DNA from: an uncultured Bacteroidales bacterium
GTDB taxonomy: Bacteria; Bacteroidota; Bacteroidia; Bacteroidales; Paludibacteraceae
Direction of reading: 5' to 3'
NCBI GenBank assembly: GCA_945827635.1
Contig: CALZOG010000010.1
Location: forward strand, 1-37,943
Length of the DNA: 37,943 bases
The stretch's first letter is position 1. The number at the start of each line of letters is the position of its first letter. Made by a program: the position numbers and the translations under genes. Below are positions 25,144-32,676 of the stretch, piece by piece. Under the pieces are notes generated by a model. The model had not been told where the DNA came from, searched no databases, and worked only from the letters and a program-made list of their open reading frames with translations.

Positions 25144-25552
25144 CGGAGAGTGCCAAGGCATAGAGTTTCATCTGGTGGAGCATGGCAGCGAGTCCGTTGC
25201 TTCGCGTAGGCGAGAGGTGCTCCTGCAAGCCAATCTTTTCAATGAAATACAAGTCGGCGTCCACGATGTCTTTCGGAGTCTGATTGCTGAGCACGCGCAA
25301 CAGAAGAGCCACTATGCCTTTGACCAGAACTGCATCGCTGGTAGCCTGATAGCAGACCTTGCCATCGTTGAGCGAGGCGACGAACCACACCTCTGACTGA
25401 CAGCCATCAATCAGGTTCTGCTTAGTGCGCAGTTCTTCAGGAAAAGGCGGCAGATCCTTGCCGTAATCAATAAGAGCCTGATAGCGGTCGAACCACTCGT
25501 CGAGCATGTCGAACTCTTCAATAATCTCGTCTTGTATTTCGTTGATGGACAT
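25133..25552 (-). CDS. sufE: Cysteine desulfuration protein SufE
   Basis: SufE accepts a persulfide from the cysteine desulfurase SufS and passes it to the SufBCD scaffold for Fe-S assembly. The 139-residue protein has the active cysteine in the DGCQSEVW motif (Cys51), after the typical LPPFPEELRTKQNLI segment, and the downstream KGIVALLLRVLSNQTP helix. It is the usual family size. No other suf genes are present here. The last residues and stop are encoded within a heptamer array. Confidence 0.94.
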   Translation of the reverse strand: MSINEIQDEIIEEFDMLDEWFDRYQALIDYGKDLPPFPEELRTKQNLIDGCQSEVWFVASLNDGKVCYQATSDAVLVKGIVALLLRVLSNQTPKDIVDADLYFIEKIGLQEHLSPTRSNGLAAMLHQMKLYALALSAKS

Positions 25553-25561
25553 TGGCGGAAG

Positions 25562-25582
25562 AATTAAAATTAAAAATTATGA
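25562..25582. repeat. Three AT-rich heptamers at the aroK stop
   Basis: + strand units AATTAAA, ATTAAAA, ATTATGA. On the coding (-) strand these give TAATTTT-type units, the first TAA being the aroK stop (25577-25579). They make up most of the aroK-sufE spacer. The AT-rich composition weakens the case compared with the other arrays. Confidence 0.5.
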
Positions 25583-26131
25583 GTTTTGGATATAGTCATA
25601 CAGGATTTCTGCAAGGCGGCTGTCCTCGGTGCCGTCGAGCGGCGAGTCGAGAGAGGCAGGTGCGTCAATAATATAATCCGCCTGCTCGTAGTAGGGGATA
25701 CGCGCCATGAGTTGTGGCATAATGACGGAGAGTATCTCCTCGGCGTTCTTGCCGTGCAGGAGCGGTCGTTCGTTGAGGTCGGTCAGAGCCAGGCGCTGAG
25801 CCAGATGGTGCGGATGCCAGCGCAGATAGAACGACGTGCCAAGTTCCTTGAGGCACTCCATGTTGTCCTCCCAGCACGGATAACCGCCACCGGTGGCATA
25901 GACCACTTTCTCGATCGGCAGTTCCGCCAAATCTTCAACCACGAACTTCTCTTTCTTGCGAAATGCCTCTATACCGTATGTGCGAATGTAATCTGCAGGC
26001 GAGAGTCCGTGAATCTCATGAAAGGCTTCGTCCAGATCAACGAAGTGCCAGCCGAGTTTGTCAGCCAGCATGCGTCCGACAGTAGTCTTGCCGGCACCCA
26101 TGTAACCTATGAGATAAACAGGAAAAACCAT
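25577..26131 (-). CDS. aroK: Shikimate kinase
   Basis: AroK phosphorylates shikimate in aromatic amino-acid and chorismate synthesis. The 184-residue protein has the P-loop GYMGAGKTTVGR (about residues 9-20), the FVDLDEAFHE magnesium/shikimate motif, the FRKKE arginine-containing segment, and ATGGGYPC. The lid region (LNERPLLHG) contains the expected arginine. The start codon is directly preceded on the coding strand by a heptamer array, and the stop is part of another. Confidence 0.95.
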   Translation of the reverse strand: MVFPVYLIGYMGAGKTTVGRMLADKLGWHFVDLDEAFHEIHGLSPADYIRTYGIEAFRKKEKFVVEDLAELPIEKVVYATGGGYPCWEDNMECLKELGTSFYLRWHPHHLAQRLALTDLNERPLLHGKNAEEILSVIMPQLMARIPYYEQADYIIDAPASLDSPLDGTEDSRLAEILYDYIQNS

Positions 26132-26157
26132 TTACGATTTACTATTTGGTTATTTGG
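26130..26157. repeat. Heptamers filling the DUF3256-aroK spacer
   Basis: Four units on the + strand: ATTTACG, ATTTACT, ATTTGGT, TATTTGG. They run from the DUF3256 stop (26150-26152) to the aroK start (26129-26131), so both codons are built from repeat bases. Same family as 25108-25143. Confidence 0.8.
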
Positions 26158-26563
26158 GCGATTCATCTTCGCGGTAGTTTTCGCGCCAGAGGAGTTTGCC
26201 GTCTTGCACATACGCCTCGGGTAGAATCATCGTACGCGGTGCAGCAACGTTTCGCAGTACCTTCCAATCTTCGTCATATACACGTACAAAAGAAGCGCAC
26301 AGCGGTGCACACTGGCTGCGGATAAGCAGGATCGAATCGTTTTCGCCGTAATAATAGAGGTCGATATACGAACTGTCGGCAAGTATGAAACGCGTTGTTT
26401 CGCCGTGTTGCTCCACGTTCAGGTCACCGCCTACGAGGTACAGATACTCCTTAGGCAGAATAGAGCCGGTGGCTCTAATCTTCATCTCCTGTGCATTCTG
26501 CGCCTTGAGCGAGTAGCAGAAGAGCAGGAACAGTATCCATAAAATTATCCGATTTCCGCGCAT
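26150..26563 (-). CDS. DUF3256-like secreted protein
   Basis: A 137-residue protein with a signal peptide (ending near SLKAQ) and a beta-rich body. The segment LLIRSQCAPLCASFVRVYDEDWKVL closely resembles the conserved core of DUF3256 proteins of Bacteroidota, including the paired cysteines (read here as CAPLC). Those proteins are usually longer (near 200 residues), so this is a short member. Function is unknown; a periplasmic or outer-membrane location is inferred. It precedes aroK in the run from porU. Confidence 0.65.
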   Translation of the reverse strand: MRGNRIILWILFLLFCYSLKAQNAQEMKIRATGSILPKEYLYLVGGDLNVEQHGETTRFILADSSYIDLYYYGENDSILLIRSQCAPLCASFVRVYDEDWKVLRNVAAPRTMILPEAYVQDGKLLWRENYREDESPK

Positions 26564-26567
26564 ACAA

Positions 26568-26622
26568 ATTCAATATAGGCTCGATTTACCTTCGATATAC
26601 CCTCGATAAAACCCCGATCGAA
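26568..26622. repeat. Five degenerate 11-bp repeats between ispF and DUF3256
   Basis: Units on the + strand: ATTCAATATAG, GCTCGATTTAC, CTTCGATATAC, CCTCGATAAAA, CCCCGATCGAA. The CGAT cores are at an exact 11-bp spacing (26582, 26593, 26604, 26615). The array lies in the short spacer after the ispF stop (26633-26635) and before the DUF3256 start. Confidence 0.7.
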
Positions 26623-26632
26623 CGGAACGATT

Positions 26633-27103
26633 TTACGTCAGGAGGGCAATGGCGTATGCCGCTATTCCTTCCTTTCGTCCGACGAATCCGAGATGTTCGG
26701 TAGTGGTGGCTTTGATATTGACCTGACTGACGTCCACGCCCATTACCTCGGCGAGCGTTTGCTGCATTTGCGGGATATACGGCAGGAGTTTGGGTGCCTG
26801 CGCACAAACGGTGCAGTCGCAGTTACCCAGTTCGTACCCCGCCTCACGCACCATAGCCATGACACGGCGGAGCAGGATCTTGGAATCAATGCCCTCGTAC
26901 TCATTGCCTTTGGTGTCAGGAAAATGATAGCCTATATCGCGCATAGCCGCAGCGCCGAGTATGGCGTCGCATAGTGCGTGAATAAGCACATCTGCATCGG
27001 AGTGTCCGTCCAGCCCCAGTTCGTACGGAACGCAAATGCCTCCCAACCACAATTGGCGGTTGGGGGCAAAAGCGTGCACGTCATAGCCTAAGCCTATTCT
27101 CAT
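26633..27103 (-). CDS. ispF: 2-C-methyl-D-erythritol 2,4-cyclodiphosphate synthase
   Basis: IspF forms MEcPP, a step of the MEP isoprenoid pathway, as a zinc-dependent homotrimer. The 156-residue protein starts GLGYDVHAF (zinc ligands Asp and His), continues with LGLDGHSDADVLIHALCDA (third ligand His), FPDTKGNEYEGIDS, NIKATTTEHLGFVGRKEG and ends with the usual AIAYAI-like helix. It is the standard length. It follows porV after 21 bp, a spacer made of TGACTGC-type heptamers. Confidence 0.96.
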   Translation of the reverse strand: MRIGLGYDVHAFAPNRQLWLGGICVPYELGLDGHSDADVLIHALCDAILGAAAMRDIGYHFPDTKGNEYEGIDSKILLRRVMAMVREAGYELGNCDCTVCAQAPKLLPYIPQMQQTLAEVMGVDVSQVNIKATTTEHLGFVGRKEGIAAYAIALLT

Positions 27104-27124
27104 AATAGCAGTCAGCAGTAAGAC
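27104..27124. repeat. Three heptamers in the porV-ispF spacer
   Basis: On the coding (-) strand the spacer reads approximately GTC, TTACTGC, TGACTGC, TATT, running into ATG. On the + strand it is GCAGTCAGCAGTAA, the same family as in era and coaBC but in the orientation that carries TGA on the coding strand. Confidence 0.5.
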
Positions 27125-28360
27125 TTATTTGCGGTTGTTTACGAGGTCCTTTATACCTGCGAGGTCAAATCCGAGCGTGAAGCGCATAGTCTGATCCAGC
27201 GGGTTGGTAGGAGCAGTAGCAATCGTGTAAGCAAAGTCGAGCATGAAGATTGACAGGTGGAAACCTGCACCTACCTGAATGAGTCGGCGGTTACCCTTGA
27301 TGAAATCTTCGTGCGAATAGCCGAGACGTGCAAAGAACTGACGGTTGTAGGAGTATTCGGCACCTACGCCCCATCCTACTTCCTTGAACTCCTCGCCGGC
27401 ACCGAGGGGTGCATCAGCAAACGACTGGAAGATACCTTTCACCGAAGTCAGCGCCGAGTATTGCTCGGTTGAGTACTGGTTGGTAGTCGAGTTCTGCGGG
27501 TCATTGGGATCGAAGGTCGGCGCGAACTTCGATTTCTTGGACGGAACCATCAGTTTGCGTGCCTCAACGGTCATCTGCAGGCGGTTGTAGTCGTCGAACG
27601 GAATCTCGTAAGCAGCACCCAGACGCAAGGTAGCAGGGATAAAGTTCTGCGTACGGTCGTTGTACGAGAGTTTGCCACCGAGGTTCTGCAGGTTCAGACC
27701 TGCGCTGATATAACTGTCACCCATAGGCAGCGCGATAGGCTGGCGGTAGTACACCGACACGTCAGCGGCAGCCGTAACGGCAGGGTGATAGATCTCAGCG
27801 TTGTTGTCGGTAGAAGCTTTCATACCATTGGTGAGGTCAGAATAGATGAATCGCAGAGCCACAGCCATTGACACATACTCATGCAGTTTGCGCGAGTACG
27901 AAGCGTCGATCGAGAACTCGTGCGGGTGTGCCTCGCCGAGCAGAAGAGCTTCCTGGTCGGTCATCTGTACTTCACCCATCGAGAAGTACGTCATTGACAT
28001 AGCCACAGCCTGAACATCATCCCACTTATAGAAGCCGGAGATGTATGCAAGGTCGATATCGGTTACACCGAGTTTGCGCAACCACGGTGTATAAGACGCA
28101 TTGATACCGCCGCGCATATCCATAAACGCATACTTGGCAGGGTTCCAATACTGGGAGTTCATATCCGGATTGGTTGCTACGCCTGCGTCACCCATAGCAG
28201 CACCGCGTGCGTCAGGTGTGATACTGAGTGAAGGTTGACCGGTAATGATCGGGTTCGTGTAATCGCTTGTCGTTTCCGCAACAGCGGGCATAACGGCCAG
28301 CATGGTTGCTACGATAACTAAAAAGGATTTTTTCATTTTATTGTTGTTTGTTGTTTTCAT
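27125..28360 (-). CDS. porV: Type IX secretion outer-membrane protein PorV
   Basis: PorV (LptO) is the 14-stranded FadL-like barrel that carries type IX cargo from the translocon to the sortase PorU. The 411-residue product has the characteristic start after the signal peptide, SLSITPDARGAAMGDAGVAT, then SQYWNPAKYA, LRKLGVTDIDLAYISGFYK and a terminal strand (RFTLGFDL) before the short tail. An internal ATG at 28336 (KKSFLVIVATML) is an equally good start, giving a conventional signal peptide. It lies directly downstream of porU, separated by twin palindromes. Confidence 0.93.
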   Translation of the reverse strand: MKTTNNNKMKKSFLVIVATMLAVMPAVAETTSDYTNPIITGQPSLSITPDARGAAMGDAGVATNPDMNSQYWNPAKYAFMDMRGGINASYTPWLRKLGVTDIDLAYISGFYKWDDVQAVAMSMTYFSMGEVQMTDQEALLLGEAHPHEFSIDASYSRKLHEYVSMAVALRFIYSDLTNGMKASTDNNAEIYHPAVTAAADVSVYYRQPIALPMGDSYISAGLNLQNLGGKLSYNDRTQNFIPATLRLGAAYEIPFDDYNRLQMTVEARKLMVPSKKSKFAPTFDPNDPQNSTTNQYSTEQYSALTSVKGIFQSFADAPLGAGEEFKEVGWGVGAEYSYNRQFFARLGYSHEDFIKGNRRLIQVGAGFHLSIFMLDFAYTIATAPTNPLDQTMRFTLGFDLAGIKDLVNNRK

Positions 28361-28372
28361 TGATTTGGGGGG

Positions 28373-28429
28373 CAGCCAAACATGGCTGATACATTATCTC
28401 AGATCAGCCAAGCTTGGCTGATACATTAT
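28373..28429. repeat. Twin palindromes between porU and porV
   Basis: Two 25-bp direct repeats (28373-28397 and 28405-28429) start 32 bp apart. Each contains an inverted repeat: the second is the perfect 20-bp palindrome ATCAGCCAAGCTTGGCTGAT (28403-28422); the first reads CAGCCAAACATGGCTG with two mismatches at the centre. A 32-bp period is about three helical turns. No T-run follows. Possible roles: operator pair, RNA hairpins that protect or process the porU-porV message, or a mobile palindrome. Confidence 0.85.
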
Positions 28430-28477
28430 TAAAGTTGCTTCATAGGCTCTGTTTGTTACCTGTTGGGTTATAAATAG

Positions 28478-31400
28478 TTATTTCTCATATACAATCAGTT
28501 TGCCGGTTTTGCCGGTCACCACACCTTCGGTAGTGGTCAATGCTACGCGGTAGAGGAACACGCCGGGTTTGAGGTGGGCATCATCGATGGCAAACGCACG
28601 TTGCTCCGTCCCTTTGCGCATGGAGTGATATACGAGTTCGCCCTGCGGTGAATAGACATACACGTGTACCTCCATCAGTTCGTCGGGCTGGTCGTAATCG
28701 ACGGTGAAGTGCATCGCTTCGTTCACGCGCAGCGGATTAGGATAGGCGATCACGGAGTAGATCGTGGGCTCGAGTCCTAAGGTGACATCAAAGGTCAGCG
28801 TGCGCGTGGTGCTGTTGTTGAGCATATCCCATGCGCGGAAAGTCAGCGAGTGTTTGCCCTCGCTCAGGTTGTTGAGGCGATAACTTACACTACCCGACTG
28901 ATAACCGCCAGTAGGCTCGTAGTAATCGTTGAGCACGTACATCAGTTTGGGGTCGTCATCGATGGTCAGCATCAGGTCGTGACCTATGCCCGAGCCGACG
29001 GTATTCACGCCATGGTCGTCGTAGATATCGGCATAGAAGTGCGGATTCTCGGTTGTCTTGTCTCCGTCACGGAAACTGCGGGTGTTCAGATATATATCCA
29101 CGTCAGGACCGAGTGTATCAACCACCACTACGGCAGCCGAACCGCCGATCACGAAGTTCTCGTAGTGACCTATACCTTCGCCGTTGATGCTATCCAGGGC
29201 ATAATACGTTATTCTGCCGTTGCCGAAGTTATAGCGGATATCTTTCGGCACCATAAACGTGTAACGGAAATGTCCGTTCTCTGCGCGCGCGATACCTTTG
29301 TATAAGGTGTTGGGATAATCGTTGTACGTATGCGGCTTTTTTTTCGAGGGATCGGGTTCATCGTTGTCCAGCGTAGTTATCTGCTGCAGTTTGTCCATCA
29401 TAGCGATGTTCACCACTCCGTTGAACTCGCGTGCTGTATCTCCCTCAGCGTTTTCTATCCATCCGGTAAAAGTATGCTGGGTGATGGCATTCAGCGTGTC
29501 GGACGCATGCTCTGTACGCACGCGATAATCAGTGGGGTAATGCAGGCGTATAGCCGGGTCGCCCAGCAGCACGTACGGCAACTTGTTCATGCCCGAGGTC
29601 TGGTTCTTAGCCAACCGGCACGCCTCGCCGATAGTCATATTGTAAGTGAAATCGTCGGAGTGCTTGAACAAGTTACTACACAAGTTCATGTTTAACACCT
29701 CATTGCCGCTGGCATATACGGTTCGGCACGCGGACATGACGGCTATTGCTCCGCCTATAGGGTTATTCACTGCCTCCTCGCTGGCGCTCTGGTCGGTGGC
29801 ATCGAAGTGCGCGAATCCGCAGGTAGCCAGCATCCAGAAGCCGTGATTGGTGTTCGTCATCGAGCGGCACTCGTTCATTGTCAGCAGGTTCTCGCTGGAG
29901 ATGTTGTTGTAGCCTCCGTGTCCGGAGTAGTTCATGAACAGCACCCCTTCGTTCAGCAGATTGGCAAAGCGGTTTTTCGCCTGCGGCGAGCTCTCGCCGG
30001 AAGCACTTACCTCTTGCGGATAGGCATCTATATATACCTTGTTGACCACAAACGCGGGATTCTGTAGCCGCAGCTGTTCTGCAGCATGATCAGCGCCGCT
30101 CGTGTGCATATTGCCGTCACCATCATCGGCGGCGAACACGATCTGCTGGCGCCATTTGCCGGGATTAGTGTTGTCCAGATATGCCACTATCTTCCTTGCC
30201 ACCCCTTCGGCAGTAGCCTCGTCGCGAACGGGCAAACGGCCTACGCCTATATCCATCTTGCCTGTCGTATCCAAGCCATCGGAAGTAGGTTCGCCCTCGT
30301 TGTCGTCGAGGAAGGCGAAATAGTCGTCGGTGGCATAAGCCTGCGTTTCATTCTCACTATCCATAGCCTGATAGGTGAGTAGGATATTCGGTGCGGAGGT
30401 TGGCATCAGTTTGCGGTTGTCGTACGATCCGTCACCGAGCAGCAAGAGCGATTTGGGTTTCTGTGTGGCGTTGGTAGCGCGGTCGTAGAGCATCTTCATG
30501 ATCCACCTGTACGCCGTAGCATCGGGTGTGCCGGAGGAGAACTCGTTATAGACCTGCTGGTCGGTTACTATCGCCGTGGTGATAGCATCGTAGCGCTCGT
30601 GGGCGTCGGCAATGATTCGGGCAGCCGGCACAAACTGCTCGGGAGCGATGATCACCATATCGATGTTCGCCAGAGCGTGCAGGTTCTGGTTGGGTACTGC
30701 ATCAAGAACTTTCGGTTTGAGCCAGCCTGATGCCGAACCGGGTTTGACAGCCAGGATAGTCTGGCGCGCGGTGTTGTAGCCCACAAACGTCAGGTTGCTG
30801 CCGCTCAATGTGGCAGGTATGCGTTTGATGGATGTGGGGTCGCTTATATCCCAAAGTTCGATATCACCTGTCGCGTTAGACAGCGTATATTGCGTGTTGC
30901 CGCCTTCGCCGAGGTGATCGACATTGGTAATGAGCATCTCTTTGCCTACCATTGTCAGTCGGCAAGTGGCGGTCATCTCCAGATAGTTGAGATAGCCGCG
31001 GCTGCCGGATACGGAGTTGGCAAACGACAGTTTCAGCACCTGATTGCCCGTGCCGTTTGCCGGCAGGGTGAAGCGATCGCGTGCACTATTGGTTGTTGCG
31101 CGTTTGTAATTGTCGGAGGTGGGTATGCCTTCGGTGACGCACTTGTACGAGTTCGAGCCAACAGACATAGTGAACGTCGAAGGCTCGCGCGATACGCCCG
31201 CCACGCGGCAACGTATATCCAGACTCGAGCCTGCTACTACGTTGTCCAGCGGGATAGTGACGTTCAGGCTCCGGCGGATGGTACTCAACTGCTCGCCGTA
31301 GAACTCGCGTCCACCGCCTGCCTTGCCGGATACGTCCACCAGGTTGACCGAATCCACGTCATGTACCCTGTAGGCAGAATACGTATCCGCAGTGTAGGCG

Positions 31401-31867
31401 AAACTCGTCAGCGCCTCAACCGTGGTTATCAGGCGTTGCTCACCTGTATCGTCGGACAGAAAATAGTAGCCGTACCTGCTGTACGGATTGCGTGTGTGCA
31501 CAAAATGTCCGTCGGTATAATCCCAGCGATCCACGCCCTGGGCGTAGAACAGTATATAGTCGCCTGCATTGAATATGCCGTCGGCACCTTTGTTCATATA
31601 GAACGCCACAGGCGGCAGGTCGTCGATATGCGAAAGACGAAAATCCTGATACAGTGCCGCCCCGCCGTAGCCGTAAATACGCACATTGGCAGGGTTGAGT
31701 CCGGCAGCCGACAGTTCGTCGTAGGTCAGGCAATGCACGCCCGTTTCTGCCACACGGATCTTCACCCACTTGCCTGAGCTGAGCACGGATTGTGAGGTAT
31801 AGGTATGCGCATTACCGCTTGCTATGGCAAGCAGCAACAGAGGCAATATGAAGTTCAGTCTTTTCAT
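28478..31867 (-). CDS. porU: Type IX secretion sortase PorU
   Basis: PorU is the gingipain-type (C25) cysteine sortase that removes the C-terminal signal of type IX cargo and attaches A-LPS. The 1129-residue protein has a signal peptide, a long N-terminal beta region, and a C25 domain with NYSGHGGYNN (His650) and LATCGFAHFD (Cys683), the expected catalytic pair; the P. gingivalis enzyme uses Cys690. The C-terminus is a type A sorting domain (YPNPLRVNEAMHF, VYVYSPQGELVYH, KPGVFLYRVALTT), as known for PorU itself. It overlaps the upstream FAH-like gene by ATGA. Presence of PorU and PorV implies a type IX system elsewhere in the genome. Confidence 0.95.
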   Translation of the reverse strand: MKRLNFILPLLLLAIASGNAHTYTSQSVLSSGKWVKIRVAETGVHCLTYDELSAAGLNPANVRIYGYGGAALYQDFRLSHIDDLPPVAFYMNKGADGIFNAGDYILFYAQGVDRWDYTDGHFVHTRNPYSRYGYYFLSDDTGEQRLITTVEALTSFAYTADTYSAYRVHDVDSVNLVDVSGKAGGGREFYGEQLSTIRRSLNVTIPLDNVVAGSSLDIRCRVAGVSREPSTFTMSVGSNSYKCVTEGIPTSDNYKRATTNSARDRFTLPANGTGNQVLKLSFANSVSGSRGYLNYLEMTATCRLTMVGKEMLITNVDHLGEGGNTQYTLSNATGDIELWDISDPTSIKRIPATLSGSNLTFVGYNTARQTILAVKPGSASGWLKPKVLDAVPNQNLHALANIDMVIIAPEQFVPAARIIADAHERYDAITTAIVTDQQVYNEFSSGTPDATAYRWIMKMLYDRATNATQKPKSLLLLGDGSYDNRKLMPTSAPNILLTYQAMDSENETQAYATDDYFAFLDDNEGEPTSDGLDTTGKMDIGVGRLPVRDEATAEGVARKIVAYLDNTNPGKWRQQIVFAADDGDGNMHTSGADHAAEQLRLQNPAFVVNKVYIDAYPQEVSASGESSPQAKNRFANLLNEGVLFMNYSGHGGYNNISSENLLTMNECRSMTNTNHGFWMLATCGFAHFDATDQSASEEAVNNPIGGAIAVMSACRTVYASGNEVLNMNLCSNLFKHSDDFTYNMTIGEACRLAKNQTSGMNKLPYVLLGDPAIRLHYPTDYRVRTEHASDTLNAITQHTFTGWIENAEGDTAREFNGVVNIAMMDKLQQITTLDNDEPDPSKKKPHTYNDYPNTLYKGIARAENGHFRYTFMVPKDIRYNFGNGRITYYALDSINGEGIGHYENFVIGGSAAVVVVDTLGPDVDIYLNTRSFRDGDKTTENPHFYADIYDDHGVNTVGSGIGHDLMLTIDDDPKLMYVLNDYYEPTGGYQSGSVSYRLNNLSEGKHSLTFRAWDMLNNSTTRTLTFDVTLGLEPTIYSVIAYPNPLRVNEAMHFTVDYDQPDELMEVHVYVYSPQGELVYHSMRKGTEQRAFAIDDAHLKPGVFLYRVALTTTEGVVTGKTGKLIVYEK

Positions 31868-32445
31868 TTCAGTTTGCAGTATAAGGTTTCGCGGTCTTGT
31901 GCCACGGCACGTATCATATCATTGGTTTGCAGTTGCCACGGCTGCACGTTCAGCGCCACATAAATCAGGTCACCCTGCCTAATGGTCAGCAGTTCGCTGG
32001 CGCGTGCCACAGCATGGTCGAGCGACTCTTGCAGACCGGTCAGCGTGCAGGTGAAGCGTTCTGCCGCCTGCTCACCGCGCATCAGTTGCCATTCGTGACC
32101 GGCATCCGCCTGCACCGAATTGAGGGTCTCCCACTCTCCTACAGCCAGCGAGTTCTCAAACGCCACGGCTTCCGTCCACGGACGTCCGGCGGCTTTTGCC
32201 TCGCGCAGCAGGTCGGCGGCAAAGAAGTCCACACCGGCGGCAACCGCATCATAGTAGCGCGACGCAAATCGCGGGGCAATACATTTGCCCAGACGCGACA
32301 CGCGGAGCACGATGCACGGCAACGCCTGCAGGTCGGTTACACATTCCGGCACAAACAACGGCTTGCGGTTGACCAGTAGCGAGCTGTCGCTCTTGAGCAC
32401 GATATTCTCGCTGCCGTCGTAATATGTAATGCCTATTATCTTCAT
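31864..32445 (-). CDS. Degenerate fumarylacetoacetate-hydrolase-fold protein
   Basis: A 193-residue protein resembling the FAH superfamily core: MKIIGIT start, SLLVNRKPLFVPE, VSRLGKCIAPRFASRYYDAV, AGVDFFAADLLREAKAAGRPW (here in pieces), AVAFENSLAVGEWETL, and IRQGDLIYVAL near the end. Family enzymes bind a divalent metal with an E-x-E motif and a later Asp; here the E-x-E position reads LQALP (about residues 39-43), while Asp73 in GVDFF remains. The fold call is good, but catalysis is doubtful. It is the first gene after the promoter at 32570-32601 and is translationally coupled to porU. Confidence 0.72.
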   Translation of the reverse strand: MKIIGITYYDGSENIVLKSDSSLLVNRKPLFVPECVTDLQALPCIVLRVSRLGKCIAPRFASRYYDAVAAGVDFFAADLLREAKAAGRPWTEAVAFENSLAVGEWETLNSVQADAGHEWQLMRGEQAAERFTCTLTGLQESLDHAVARASELLTIRQGDLIYVALNVQPWQLQTNDMIRAVAQDRETLYCKLK

Positions 32446-32455
32446 TTCTTAAGGC

Positions 32456-32486
32456 CCCCGAAAGCAATCACCGATTGGTTTTGGGG
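32456..32486 (-). promoter_or_regulatory. Hairpin in the leader of the FAH-porU operon
   Basis: Outer stem CCCC (32456-32459)/GGGG (32483-32486) encloses CAATC (32465-32469)/GATTG (32473-32477) with a 3-nt loop. On the - strand RNA this ends about 10 nt before the ATG at 32445, so it could affect translation initiation. A further GC-rich hairpin (CCGC-TGA-GCGG) lies upstream in the same leader of about 120 nt. Confidence 0.5.
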
Positions 32487-32569
32487 AGAGCGGAGGCAGG
32501 CTGAGCATTAAGCGCCGCTGAGCGGGGCTTCTGCGCGATACCTTGCCGAACGCGCCCGCAAAAAGCCTA

Positions 32570-32601
32570 CAAAGTTACAAATAATTATTCATATTTGCAA
32601 G
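32570..32601 (-). promoter_or_regulatory. Promoter for the FAH-porU-porV run
   Basis: On the - strand: CTTG (32598-32601), 20-bp spacer, TAACTTTG (32570-32577). It matches the other promoters in the window. It lies in the 231-bp gap after der and gives a leader of about 120 nt before the first start codon. Confidence 0.72.
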
Positions 32602-32676
32602 CCTTCCGCAAATTTTGTACATCTTTTCACAACTTCTGCACATTTGCATTGCAAATTGCAAGACCTTACTTTTGTT

